Shown here in pieces: positions 22,741-34,100 of a DNA stretch of 64,000 nucleotides. The DNA lies in assembly GCA_037954665.1 (NCBI GenBank), contig JBBMOL010000368.1, positions 124,001-188,000 on the forward strand. The letters are read 5' to 3'. The notes beneath the pieces are model-generated. The model made no database searches. It was not told the DNA's origin and worked only from the letters and a program-made list of their open reading frames with translations. The stretch's first letter is position 1, and every line of letters starts with the position of its first letter. Both the position numbers and the translations under genes were made by a program. Source of the stretch: Laguncularia racemosa. Taxonomy: Eukaryota; Streptophyta; Magnoliopsida; Myrtales; Combretaceae.

Positions 22741-24176
22741 ATGCAGAACAAGGTATGTAGCTTGATCATCGATAGTGGCAACTGCACTAATGTTGCTAGC
22801 ACCCTATTAGTTGATAAGATGCGGATAAAGGCGGTGAAACATCCTAATCTATATCGGTTGCAATGGTTAAATGAGTGTAGGGAAGTGAAGGTGACCAGGC
22901 AGGTTCTTATTTCTTTTTCCATAGGGAGTTATTGTGATGAGGTGATGTATGATGTCGTTCCCATGCAGGTTAGTTACCTATTACTGGGTCAACCATAGCA
23001 GTTTGATAGGAAAGTGATATAAAATGGGTACAAGAACTAATATTGTTTTGTTCTAAACAAAAGGAAGGTGGTTCTAACTCCACATAAACCATGGGAAGCT
23101 TGCGAGGATCAGGTTAGGATAGCAAAAGAATTTAGAGAGAAACACGTGAGTGTGCGAGAAAAGGGTGAGAAGAAAGAAAAGAGTGAGAGACAAACATTAG
23201 TGAGCCATGAGGTAAAAGAGTCTGAAACACTGAGAGGAGAGAAAATTGCAAGAAAAAGTGAGGTAAAGAATGCAATGTTGGCGAGGAAACAACTACTTGT
23301 ACTTATGTACAAGGATGTTTATTTTACTAATACTGACATTAACTCTTCGTTCCTGAGTATGGTGGTGTCTCTTTTGTAGAAATATAAAGACTTATTTCCT
23401 AGAGAAGTACCACAGGGCCTATCTCCACTACGAGGTATCGAACATTAAATTGATTTCTTGCTAGGTGCATCTATTCTTAATCAGCCAGCTTACTGAACTA
23501 ATCTTGAGGAGGAAAAGGAAATTCAGAGGCCGGTTAATGAATTGCATGGTGCTTGTTTATTTTCTAAAATTGATTTAAAGAATGGCTATTATCAAATTCA
23601 TATGAAAGAGGGGGATGAATGGAAAACGACTTTTAAGACTAAACATGGGTTATATGAATGGATGGTAATGCCTTTTGGATTAACAAACGCACCTAGCACT
23701 TTTAAGAGGCTAATGAATCATGTTCTACATCATTTTATTGGAAAATTTGTTGTTGTATACTTTGATGACATTCTAATTTACAGCAGGACATTAGATGATC
23801 ATGTTTACCATTAGCAGTATGTGTTTAATGCTTTGAGGGAAAACCAGTTATATGCTAATTTAAGGAAGTGCACTTTTTGTATGGAAACTGTGGTTTTTCT
23901 TGGTTTTATTGTAGGTGCAAATGGGATAGCTGTGGATGAGGAGAAAGTGAAGGTGATCCGAGAGTGGCCAACACCAAAGAATGCAAATGAGGTCAAGAGC
24001 TTCCATAGCTTAGCAAGTTTTTATAGGAGATTTGTGAAGGACTTCAGTTCTATAGCTGCTTCTCTAAATGACCTTGTTAGGAAAAATGCCGACTTCAAGT
24101 GGACTAAAGTGCATGCGCAAACTTTTCAAACCCTGAAAGGTAATTTGAGGACGAATCTTTTCGAGGAAGAAGGGAA
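22741..24176 (+). pseudogene. Element E protease and partial RT
   Basis: Protease: CSLIIDSGNCTNVASTLLVDK (22741-22998) with the Asp-Ser-Gly active site intact. An RT-leading linker follows (EVPQGLSPLRGIEH). RT then jumps from EIQRPVNEL directly to HGACLFSKIDLKNGYYQIH (23542), so the conserved VPKKDGTWRMCVD block is missing in frame. The palm is intact: MPFGLTNAPSTF and VVVYFDDILIYSR (YFDD). After EVKSFHSLASFYRRF and QTFQTLKG the frame passes directly into NLRTNLFEEEGNDE, the C-terminal tail. RNase H and integrase are gone, again in frame. A TAG at about 23812 and others kill the frame. Confidence 0.85.
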
Positions 24177-24823
24177 TGATGAAGATCAAATAGCATAAGA
24201 AAGGAATGACCTAAAGTCCTAAGACCCGGTACATGGTATTGGAGGCCCAAGACCCGAGCTAGAGCTAAGCAGATGAATGAAGCCGTATAAGGACTAGTCG
24301 TGGAATTACAAGAGAAGGAACTAAGTTACGCTAAAGGAGAATTGAGCTTTGTTGATTTGATTTAAGCGTCCTTAGAGGAGTATAGGACATGAGAACCCAA
24401 GGAAGACCGGCGGTTTATGTGTCATTAAAAGACCACTCGGCTTTGTAATCTTATTATTTGTTTTTTATAAGATTTCGGCCTTCTAGAAGTTAAGTGGTTG
24501 GTTTGCTATGTTTGGAAACTTAGGTTATTCTTTTGTTATGTGATAACAATATAGCACTGCATAGGGGAAAACACGGGACACTTCTATCATATTATTGAAA
24601 TACAACTTTTCATGAAAAAGCTCTCTCTTGTTCTTTGAGAAAGAACTCCACGATTTCTTCAACATAAACGGTTAGGGAAATCATTGATAGATTAGGTTCC
24701 AATCAACAGGTGTGGTTGGGGTCTAATTACGAATTACAACTTGTTCAAGAAAATTCGTGGGAATTTTGATTTCAATTTCCATCACTGAGTTCTAAGTTTG
24801 ACATACCTACGGTTTGCACATCA
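24177..24823 (+). repeat. Element E 3' LTR
   Basis: TGATGAAGATCAAATAG...TTTGCACATCA, 647 bp. It is preceded by the purine-rich GAGGAAGAAGGGAA, which also encodes the polyprotein tail. The coding frame ends a few codons inside the LTR. Confidence 0.85.
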
Positions 24824-25118
24824 CAACATAATCTACTTTTCTATCCTCTAGGAACTTGGAGGTAGAAAAAGTCTTTTTAATTACTTGCATCTAGTTCTTA
24901 ACCTCAATTAGGTCATCTATCTTAGGGTTGAATTCCTTCACCAATCGAACAAACCTATCCAAACTTATCGAATCTTCAACTACTTTAATCTATTGAGTAG
25001 TCTATAATTGTTGTTGTTGGGTTATTAACCTAACTAAAGTGTTCACAGTTTCTAAGAGTTGGGCAATCTAGTCAACAACTTAACCTTATCCTCCTTATGG
25101 TTGCTACCCATGAGCATA
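24824..25118 (-). pseudogene. Element D gag fragment (right of E)
   Basis: The minus strand reads FVRLVKEFNPKIDDLIEVKN, then MQVIKKTFSTSKFLEDRKVDY, a clear relative of C gag (FIRVHKEFNPKVDDSIEVED). It is bounded by the E LTR on the left and the C LTR on the right. The gag start lies beyond C at 45385. Confidence 0.75.
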
Positions 25119-27108
25119 TGTAATGCCTCAAAACCAAGGCCACGCTATTGCTTGCCACGTGTGCTTATCTCACAAGAATACATTAAGGCTCTGAATCAAC
25201 TATGATACCTTTTTTACTTGTAACTCTTATATAAAAACATTCAATTTATCCCATAACTTCAAAATGAATTTCATAAATCGATATCCAACATCTAACACAA
25301 CGAAAGCCTATAAACTTTAAATTAATTTTCTCTAAAAGATAATATTTATTACATTTAAATAACTTAATTCTCCCAATTTCCTAATCACCATAATAGTAAT
25401 GATAATCTTCATCTTCTTCTCTCTGTGGTTCACCCATACCTAAGTTATCTTCTGGGTTATCATCTCCCTCAACACCTGCATCTAAAAATATTCCCCGAAG
25501 GGTGAGCTAATGCCCAGTACGTAGAACACAAACACACACTCATGAGCAAACTTGAACACGTATCACACACATCATGTAGCACTTAAACACAAGCAACATT
25601 TCATGATACAATTTATGTCCACAAGCAAAAATAGGGTACTCATGACTCCCTTAACACACTTAACACATTGGAAAATGAATTAGTGAAGGGAACTGCCACT
25701 ATGGGCTCTACACCCATAGTACACCTAATCTTGGCGATGGGAACTACCACTATGAGCTCTACGCCTATGTTCACTTAAACCATTCAATCCCAATGATGGG
25801 AACTGCTACTACGGGCCCTACACCCATTTCCACTTAAACCACTTAATCCAATATTCAACCTAAATCATTTCTAAGCATGACTCCACTAAGGATAACGCCA
25901 CACAAGGATCATTGGGGTGCTCCCTAAGGATTTGCCACTATGGGCCACTAGGTCAAGCCAAGCACATATAGTATATAACTTAAACACATAAGCCAAATCA
26001 TTCAACCTAATCAATTTCAACACATATACTACTTAAGCAAGCACAAATCAACACACAAGTTACACATACCTTGAATCCTAGCCTTAAGCACTTCTAGACT
26101 TAGACTTAAGCGAAATTGAAATCTGTACAACATCAACAATTCTACTAGTGCTTAATCTAAAACTAATATCAATTCTTAATTTTCTTAATCTTATTTATTT
26201 AATTTCTCTAAGGCCTTACTAGCTATCTAGGTTGCATAAAAATTAGTTTAATTTGAAGTTAAATGAATATATAATTACATTATGTCTTATTCAACATGGC
26301 TATATTGGAGGTCGTATAGCTCAACACGAGCTGGAGTACGACCATGTTAAGGGTCGTGTATCTTTTGGTGTAAAGTTTAGCTTCAACAAGGTTAGAATAT
26401 AGCCATGTTGGGACATCGTGTTTCTCCTGATTCAACACGATCAAAACATGATCGTGTTAGGAGGCCATGTTACCCTTAATTCAAATCGGTCAAAATACGA
26501 CCGTATTGGGAGGTTGTGTATCTCTCGATATAACCTTCAAACTCAACACAATTTAAACATGACCTTATTAGGAGGCCATGTTTCTTTTGGCAATCTCCAC
26601 GAACTCCTAATTTTTCATTCCAAATTCTCCTAAACTCAATTCTCTCTATCCTTAAACTTAACTAAATCTCTAAAACATAGAATTACATATAAATTACAAG
26701 GTTTTCGTAGTTACATCAAAATTCCACAAGTCGTATCCTTAAGTCATTGATTCCTATTCTCATATTGTCATTTTTAAAATTTCGAATTCTAGATGAACAA
26801 AGTGATGTAACTATATTCAATTATCTATTCTCTATGAAAATTCTTATATAAAAACCCTTACCTCTCATACTTGGAGTTAGGTTGCGCCGTTTTCCTTTTG
26901 TCGTCTTAGGGTTTATTTAAAGTGTTTCCTAGTTTGCTATTTTACTGTGAGGGTGGTGAAAAGGAAGGAATGTTAGGTCATCTAGTGTTAAATAAACCCT
27001 TTTGTGAAATTTCCAAATTGGCCCTCTAATTTTATAAAATTTCTGTCTTTGTCCTTAGCTCTTTATGACAACATATATATTAAAATAAATAAAAATTCAG
27101 GTATTACA
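25119..27108 (-). repeat. Element C 3' LTR
   Basis: TGTAATGCC...GTATTACA. Features: about three tandem units of 55-60 bp around GATGGGAACTRCYACTA / ACACCCAT (25680-25850), and an array of AACACGGTCnAAACACGACCGTGTT-like palindromes (26285-26600). The same features recur in the 5' LTR. Confidence 0.9.
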
Positions 27109-27511
27109 TTCTCCCCCCTTATAAAAAACTTTCATCCTCAAAAGTACCTGATTCTAGAAGAGTTTTAGATACTTCTTCCTCATTTTTGCTTCCAGTTCCC
27201 ATGTTACCTCCCTTTTTGTTTGGTTTGTCCATTGCACTTTAACATAAAGGATTGTTTTCCATCTTAGTACCCATTCCTAAGTATCCAAAATTCTTATTAG
27301 TCTTTCCATAGACGTCAAGTTTAGTTACACATTCAATGGTTCTAAAGCCACTATCTAATTTGGGTCAAGTACATACTTCCTTAGCTTAGATAGATAGAAT
27401 GCATCATGTACTCCAGCCAAATTTGGTGGAAGAGCTAACCTATAAGCCACTATGCCTATTATTTCCAAGATCTCAAGTGAACCTATATAACTTAGGTTTA
27501 CCTTTCCTCTC
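27109..27511 (-). pseudogene. Element C chromodomain and integrase C-terminus
   Basis: Minus strand: RGKVNLSYIGSLEIL, then PPNLAGVHDAFYLSKLRKYV (27355-27543), then the chromodomain IRILDTxEWVLRWKTILYVK and REVTWELEAKMRKKYLKLF (27150-27330). One or two stops interrupt it. The fold is expected to guide integration to marked chromatin. Element H splits the integrase at 27511/38624. Confidence 0.8.
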
Positions 27512-29069
27512 TGTAAACACCCCATTTTTGCCCTAGGAATCAATAATAATCAATAATAATCAATTTCCAATTTTTTCCAATTTTTCCCAAATTTAGCATA
27601 AATAATAAAAATATTCAAAAAAAATGAAAATAAATAGGAAAACCCATCAATTTTGAAAAATGATTTCGGAAATGGCAATAATAAGCAATAAACAATTTTT
27701 ATAAATTTTTTAAATTTCAAAAAATAAAAAAATCGCATTGCATATATGCAATTTGCGAAATTAGAAAAATCGGGAAAATGGGCCAGCCCAGCTGGTCCGG
27801 ACCATGGTCTATGGCGTGCGCAGGAAGGCTCGGTCGCAGGATCGAAACGCGGGGGAAGCAGTTTCCGCGTTTTGTGTTTTTCTTACTTATCCAGGACACG
27901 TGGCAGCATCTGATTGGCTGGAGGGAACGCACGCGCCGAGCGCGTGATCGTCTTCTACCTTGGGTCCGAGATCGCCGGCGAAGGGAAAAATTCGAATTTC
28001 GGCTGTTTCAATTCGATTTTTTGCACAAATCCAACAGATCTTCAACAGAATTGAGATAAACATCATCCAATTGGAATCAAATCTCAACAAATCAAAGGAT
28101 TTACACGAATCGGAGTTGGTTTATTTAACCGTCGATCCGATTTGCTTCGATCGGTGGAAATTCGAGCTTATCCAGCTCGATTTCGAACGCCTATAAATAG
28201 AGGAGGAGTGGAGGAAGCCAAATCAGAGATCAAAATCGAGAGAAAGTGAGAGAAGAGAGTAAATCAGAGAGAACCGAAGCTGCGACCGCCGATCGGAGCT
28301 GAGCCACCACTAGGAGACGTTCTGAGAGCAAACGACGGCCACCATTGGATTCACCACCCTCGAGAACCTAGGATTCGACACCTCACCCGTTGCAAAAGGC
28401 CGTCGGAACGCCGTGAATGAGCACTCTCCGCCGCCGTGCCCGACCGATCCGACCCGACCCGCGCACCGACCCGAATCCAGATAAGTCGGATTTTCCCGAT
28501 TTTTTTCAATTTATTTGTTTACTTTATTTATTTATTTTTATTCCGATTTGATTTATTATTTTGTTATTTATTTATTAATTTGTTTGATATTTATTTATTT
28601 ATTTATATTTCCATAAATAGGAAAATGTTAGAAATGAGATTTCTTTAGGATTTAATAATATAGAAAAATAAGAAAAACGAAAAAGAAAAAAAATAATAAA
28701 TAATAAAAATGTAGAAAAACAATATAAATATTAGAAAAATAATAATAAAACTTTAGGTTTTAAAATAGGATAGATAATAGTTTAGGATAAAATTTTTAAC
28801 AAAAATTCACAAAAATTATAAAAATCATAAAAATAATTAAAAAATTAATAAAAATTCAAAAATTATAAAAATAGAAAAAAATGAGTTTTATCACTTAGAA
28901 AAATCATTTTCTCAAATAAATCCAAAATTGATGTTTTCCCCAAAAGTTATTTTCAAATATCAAATTACTAAGCTTAGGTTTAGATTTTTTAGAAAAAATC
29001 CCAAAAATGTTAAAAACATAAATCGAAAGAGATTTTCAAATTAAAATTCACAAACCCACTAAATATTTT

Positions 29070-29104
<35 letters not shown>

Positions 29105-29554
29105 CAAACTACGGCTTGTTTGATCCTGACTAGCAGGTACATAGGCACCCATTTGGGTCAACCCATAAAATGAAATAAAAAATCATTTTCTTAGAATAAT
29201 AAAAAACATAATAAAAGTAACAGAAACAAAATAAGAGACATTTCTCGATAAGAACAATTTTAGGAGATTAGGTGGTAATCGTAAGGTTTTAATAGGTTAG
29301 CCTACAGACTTAGAAACTCTGATTTTCCTTTCCTCTTTTCACAAAAATGAGAAGAGGAAATCACAACAACTAGTAGTCCAAATTAAGACTAATCTGCTCC
29401 TTTAGTCTTAATTCAATCTTTCCCAACAACAGTTGGGTGGCGACTCCAAAAATTAAATGAAGTTCCTAACTCAAGTCGAGGATCTGCATTAGATGAGCAT
29501 AGGGTCTAGTCTAGATCGGATTAGGAATGGGAATTAAAAAAAATAGACTCGACA
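27512..29554 (+). repeat. Element H 5' LTR
   Basis: 2043 bp. Contains the TATA box at 28192-28200 and A-rich downstream sequence. A homopolymer of about 35 A lies at 29069-29103, where the 3' LTR has only six A. Small ORFs such as 27778-28196 and 28436-28648 have no protein-like conservation between the two LTR copies. Confidence 0.92.
28192..28200 (+). promoter_or_regulatory. TATA box of element H
   Basis: TATAAATAG sits about 680 bp into the LTR and is followed by a purine-rich stretch. The 3' LTR copy (37241-37249) reads TGTAAATAG, a mutated box. Confidence 0.7.
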
Positions 29555-29557
29555 GGA

Positions 29558-29576
29558 TGGCGACTCCACTGGGGAC
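29558..29576 (+). other. Primer-binding site of element H
   Basis: TGGCGACTCCACTGGGGAC starts 3 nt after the LTR. PBSs of this type in Ogre-like elements are attributed to tRNA-Arg; that attribution is from memory. Confidence 0.75.
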
Positions 29577-30045
29577 CCATTCTAGTAGGCTAGCCACCTG
29601 TATCTCCTCAAGTTGTTCCTTTTTAAGTTTCAATTATTATTCAGTTACTAACTTTTCAAGCATTAGTTAGATTTTAGTTTTCTTTACTGTGGGGTTTGCA
29701 AGCATAAGTTTGTGTGAATAGATGCGGTCGAACCCGGACCGTCCTAGAAACTTAAGTCAGGGAGCCATTGTGTAGGTTTCGGGCGAAGTGAGTTGATCAC
29801 CGTTCGGGACCGATTAGGCTACCCCACCCAATGCTTCGATATGGCCGGAGATCCATTTCTCCGAGAATGCGGGAGGCCATAGAGTTTGGGAACCAATTAG
29901 AACCAACCTACTTGCATACATAACATCATAGGGTTGACAATTGATGACGATGTAATGGTTTGTTGTTTTGTTTTGGAGTTCAAATCTATTTCCCTGTAAT
30001 GTTTGATAGTTCTGTTTATAATTAGGCAATTTCTTATTGTAATAG
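29577..30045 (+). other. Element H leader
   Basis: Untranslated region between PBS and gag. No ORF on either strand that I would support. Confidence 0.5.
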
Positions 30046-30540
30046 ATGGCTAGTACCGCAGTCGACCGCCTCTTCCGCAAACAAATTCAGGTGTACAAAC
30101 CTTTGGACCCAAAGTTGGTATTGGACCATTGGTTTACCTTATACGACCCAGAGGAGCAGGCTTTCATCCAGCAAAAGATAGGCCCCATCCTCTCACTAAC
30201 AAAGATAGAGGCGAATTTGCCTTTGGTACGGGCCATGCTCCAGTTATGGGAAGTAGAGCCCGCAGCTTTCTTTATCGGGCCGCATGAAATCACCCATACC
30301 CTGGAAGAGTACACCCAGCCGCTATAGGTTCCAGCATTAACCAATGAAGTCTATGTACTGGATCTTGAGGTCGGGCCAGTCGGTATCTTCAGCAGACTCC
30401 TGGGTATCCGCAAAACAGCAATCAACAAAGCCTTGGAAGCTCAGTTGGAGAAGACCCAAGCCAAAGTCAAAGAACTGGAAGCCATCATCAACGGGAAGCC
30501 TGAGCCTCCACAACAAAAGACCAAGATAGCTAGGAAGTAG
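30046..30540 (+). pseudogene. Element H short gag-like ORF
   Basis: ATG at 30046, stop TAG at 30538-30540, one internal TAG at 30325 (a CAG Gln codon with one C-to-T change). About 164 residues. The N-terminal part (ILSLTKIEANLPLVRAMLQL and HEITHTLEEYTQPL) resembles the N-terminal domain of Tat-type gag, in which LVxALxxFW and TLEEY motifs recur. The C-terminal part (AINKALEAQLEKTQAKVKEL) is a predicted coiled coil. This is far shorter than Ogre-type gag. No zinc knuckle is visible, so a large internal deletion is likely. Confidence 0.6.
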
Positions 30541-30808
30541 ATTATCAATGTAATCTTTTATTTGTTTTCTTCAAGTATCGAACTCCAAAATTTTCAATAT
30601 TAATAAAATTAAAGTTTCAATATTACATCGTCAATCAATTGTCGACCCTTTTTATTTTAAGCATCCGCGTGACACATGCATAGCATTTGCATACATTATA
30701 CTAAAGAAAAACAAAAAAAAAAAAACAAAATGCGCGCCAGGTATCAAAGATAGCTCCCAAACAACCAAATCTTCCAGAAGCCCAATACATACCCGCTTAA
30801 AGATCAAA
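30541..30808 (+). other. Spacer in element H
   Basis: Non-coding, with an A-rich run at 30704-30728. No protease motif (DTG/DSG) in any plus frame. Confidence 0.5.
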
Positions 30809-31102
30809 ATGGTAAACAGCAGCAACTACAATAACACTAGCGCTGACTACGTCCTTACAGCTAGGGAAGAAGCACAGGCAAGAAGTGTCAAAGGCAGAAT
30901 GAAGGAAAAGCCAAGCAACACCCAGATGTGTATTCCACCTCTCCAACAATCTTTCCGAAGAGCAAATATTATTCAAGAGCCTCAGATAAACGAAGGTGAC
31001 GTCAACAATGGGAAACCAACCCCTCGCACATCCAATCAGCATCCGGCTCTGAACAATTGGTTTTGTTATCCTATCAATAGCTCTAGGTTAGCTCAAAAGT
31101 AG
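30809..31102 (+). CDS. Element H small ORF upstream of pol
   Basis: 97 residues, Asn/Gln/Lys-rich (MVNSSNYNNTSADYVLTARE; RRANIIQEPQINEGDVNNGK). I do not recognise a domain. It lies in a different frame from pol. Its last codons coincide with a possible 5' splice site (GT at 31099-31100). Joining to 31199 would bring it into the pol frame, so it may encode the pol N-terminal linker rather than a separate protein. Confidence 0.4.
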   Translation: MVNSSNYNNTSADYVLTAREEAQARSVKGRMKEKPSNTQMCIPPLQQSFRRANIIQEPQINEGDVNNGKPTPRTSNQHPALNNWFCYPINSSRLAQK

Positions 31103-31198
31103 AGAATAGTTATTGAACAAATATTTGAGACTCTTTATCAATTCAATTATAGTCTGTTTTTCTTCTTATATATATGCTTTCATTTTTACTTTACCCAG
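31099..31198 (+). other. Candidate spliceosomal intron in element H
   Basis: A 100-bp segment beginning GTAGAG and ending TTTACTTTACCCAG. It is strongly T-rich with a polypyrimidine tract, unlike its A-rich flanks. Its removal links the frame of 30809-31102 to that of pol (31199 onward). Ogre elements are known to carry an intron just before RT. Splicing itself is not shown. Confidence 0.45.
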
Positions 31199-34100
31199 AT
31201 CTCCTACCATCGAACATTAGGGATATTTCGCGCAGGTAGAAAATAAAAACGTTGATATCGTTTCCAATGCTGCTGGGTCAGTTGTTGAAGGCGATATCCT
31301 CGACCACGAAATAATACAAGAAAATTGGCAAAAACATGAACAAGGCAGAATTTTGATCAACGAGCCGGTGGAGACAGTAAATCTAGGAAGCATGGAAAAC
31401 CCTAAGAACCTCAAAATCGGGACTAGTTTGAGTGCCGAGCAAAAATGTTAGATAACTGGGCTATTAACGGAATATGTGGATGTGTTCGCCTGGTCATATG
31501 GTGACATGCCAGGGCTAGACCAATCAATAGTGGTTCATAAGCTTCCCACAAGGGAAGATATCAAACCTAAAAAACAAAAACTGAGAAGATTTAGGCCTGA
31601 CGTCTTGCTAAAGATTAAGGAAGAAGTCAAGAAACTGCTAGAAGTAGGGTTCATTGAAGTATCCGACTACCCAGAATGGGTAGCAAATATAGTCCCCGTT
31701 ATGAAAAAGAACGGAAAAGTACGTGTATGCGTAAACTTCTGGGACTTAAACCAAGCTACGCCAAAGGATAACTTCCCCTTACCTCACATTGATGTTCTAG
31801 TAGACAACACTGCGGGAAACCATCTCTTCTCGTTCATGGACGGTTTCTCAGGATATAATCAAATAAAAATGGATAAAGAAGATAAAACCAAAACGACTTT
31901 CATCACAACATGGGGAACTTTCTATTACAAAGTCATGCCCTTCGATTTGAAGAACGCCAGGGCAACGTATCAGAGAGCCATGGTCACAATACTTCACGAC
32001 ATGATGCATCGAGAGGTTGAAGTATATGTCGACGACATGATAGCCAAATCTAAAGAAGGAGAAAGCCATATAGATATCCTGAGGAAATTGTTTAAGTGAC
32101 TGAGAAAATTCCAACTCAAGTTAAACCCAGAGAAGTGTACTTTCGGAGTCACAACGAGGAAATTGTTAGGGTTTGTCATAAGCCAGGACGGCATTAAAAT
32201 CGACCCCGACAAGGTAAAGTCTATATTAGAGTTACCTTCCCTACGCTCCATTAAAGAAGTAAGAAGCTTATTGGGAAGATTAAATTATATAGCTCGTTTT
32301 ATCTCACAACTCACTGACAAATGCCGGCCATTATTCCGTCTGTTGAAGAAGAATGCCACAATAAAATGGGATGACGAATGCAAAGAGGCATTCAAGACAA
32401 TCAAAGACTATCTTATAAAACCTCTGGTCTTGATAGTCCCAAAGCAAGGAAAGCCCTTATTCTTATACCTTACTATACTCCCTGAATCCATGGGATGCGT
32501 ATTGGGGCAGAAAGATGACGAGGGAAGAGAGCGTTCTATATATTATCTGAGCAAGAAGTTCACAGATGGGGAACAGAGGTACTTAGAGGTGGAGAAGACT
32601 TGTTGTGCTCTAATTTGGGTCATACATCGACTAAAGCAATACACCCTTTACTATCATATTGAGCTACTGACAAAGCATGATCCTTTGAAATACTTGGCAG
32701 AGAAACTAGCTTTGATAGGGAGAATCTCTAAATGGCAAATGCTCCTATCCGAGTTTGACATCACATACATAAATCAAAACTCGATGAAAGGGCAAGCCTT
32801 AGTCGACCAATTAGCAGAACACCCTGTCGAGACAGATTCCTAAGAACTACAAGCCCAATTCCCAGACGAAAATATATTAACAGTGGAAGATATACCGGTA
32901 GAAGACTTTGGGATAGAGCAGAACCCGAAATGGAAACTGTTTTTCGATGGAGCTACCAACGTATTCGGTTGCGGAGTTGGGGCAGTATTGATATCCCCAG
33001 ATGGCACTCAATTCCCTACAGCGACACGACTTACATTTCCATATACCAATAATATCGCAAAATATGAAGCATGCATTCTTGGTCTCAAAATGGCCTGTCA
33101 AATGGAAATCCATGAATTAGAAGTATATGGAGATTCGTCGCTCATCATACTACAGACAAGAGGGGAATACAAGACTAAAGACCCCAAACTGGTACCATAT
33201 CATCAACACTTGACAAAGCTAATCGAAGGATTTAAGGCAATCTCTTTCACATACATCCCGAGAATTCAGAATCAGTTTGCAGATGCACTAGCCACACTAG
33301 CATCTATGATCTAGATAACAGGGGGAGCCGAAGTTCAACCGATGAAAATAGACATCGAAAGTCGGCCCGCCTACTGTTTAACCATTGAAAAAGTACAAGA
33401 TGACAAGCCTTGGTATCACGACATCAAGACTTTCCTCCAAGAAAGTAAATACCCCGAAATGGCTAGCTGGAATGACCAAAGAACAATCAGAAGGTTGGCA
33501 AGCCATTTCTTACTAAGTGGGTCTATACTCTACAAAAGATCATCTTATACCACCTTGTTGAGATGTGTGGACAAAAATGAAGCATGCGAACTGATGAAGG
33601 AAGTACATGAAGGAGTATGTGGACCTCATATGAATGGCTACATGTTGGCTCGAAAAATCATGAGGTTAGGATATTATTGGTTGACCATGGAATCGGATTG
33701 CATAAAATATGTTAAGCACTGCCATTTGTGTCAAGTCTACGCAAACCGGATAAATGCTCTGCCCAACGAGCTACACTTGTTATCAGCACCATGGCCTTTC
33801 TCCATGTGGGGAATCGACATAATAGGCCCAATCACTCCGACAGCATCTAATGGCCACAGGTTTATACCGGTAGCGATTGATTACTTCACCAAATGGGTAG
33901 AAGCTTCGTCATATACCAATGTCACAAAAGGGGTAATAGTTCGCTTCTTGAAAAGGGACATAATAGCCCGATATGGAGTTCCTGAGTCCATCATCACCGA
34001 AAATGGTACCAATCTTAACAACAAACCGATGACAGATTTATGTCAACAATTCCACATAAACCATAGAAATTCAACTCCTTACCGACCTCAAATGAACAGG

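Larger units (their letters stand above)
20370..24823 (+). mobile_element. Element E: CRM-like deletion derivative
   Basis: Plus-strand element of the same family type as F. A truncated 5' LTR (20370-20864), PBS, decayed gag, partial pol and full 3' LTR (24177-24823) are present. The 5' LTR lacks about the first 154 bp. Pol retains protease and most of RT, but the RT fingers, RNase H and integrase are missing. It lies beside gag of element D on its right and remnant L on its left. No target duplication survives because of the truncation. Confidence 0.8.

Noticed and set aside
27778..28196. Arg-rich ORFs in the H LTR (also 37027-37245 and 37462-37736)
   Set aside because: The two LTR copies do not keep the same start, length or frame, and the ORFs overlap the TATA region.
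29060..29103. Poly-A run as the tail of a LINE or processed pseudogene
   Set aside because: It lies inside the H LTR at a site where the other LTR has a short A run. No LINE or gene sequence precedes it.
32994..33113. Antisense ORFs opposite the H pol (for example 31848-32251 and 32877-33113)
   Set aside because: Shadows of the conserved plus-strand pol frame.
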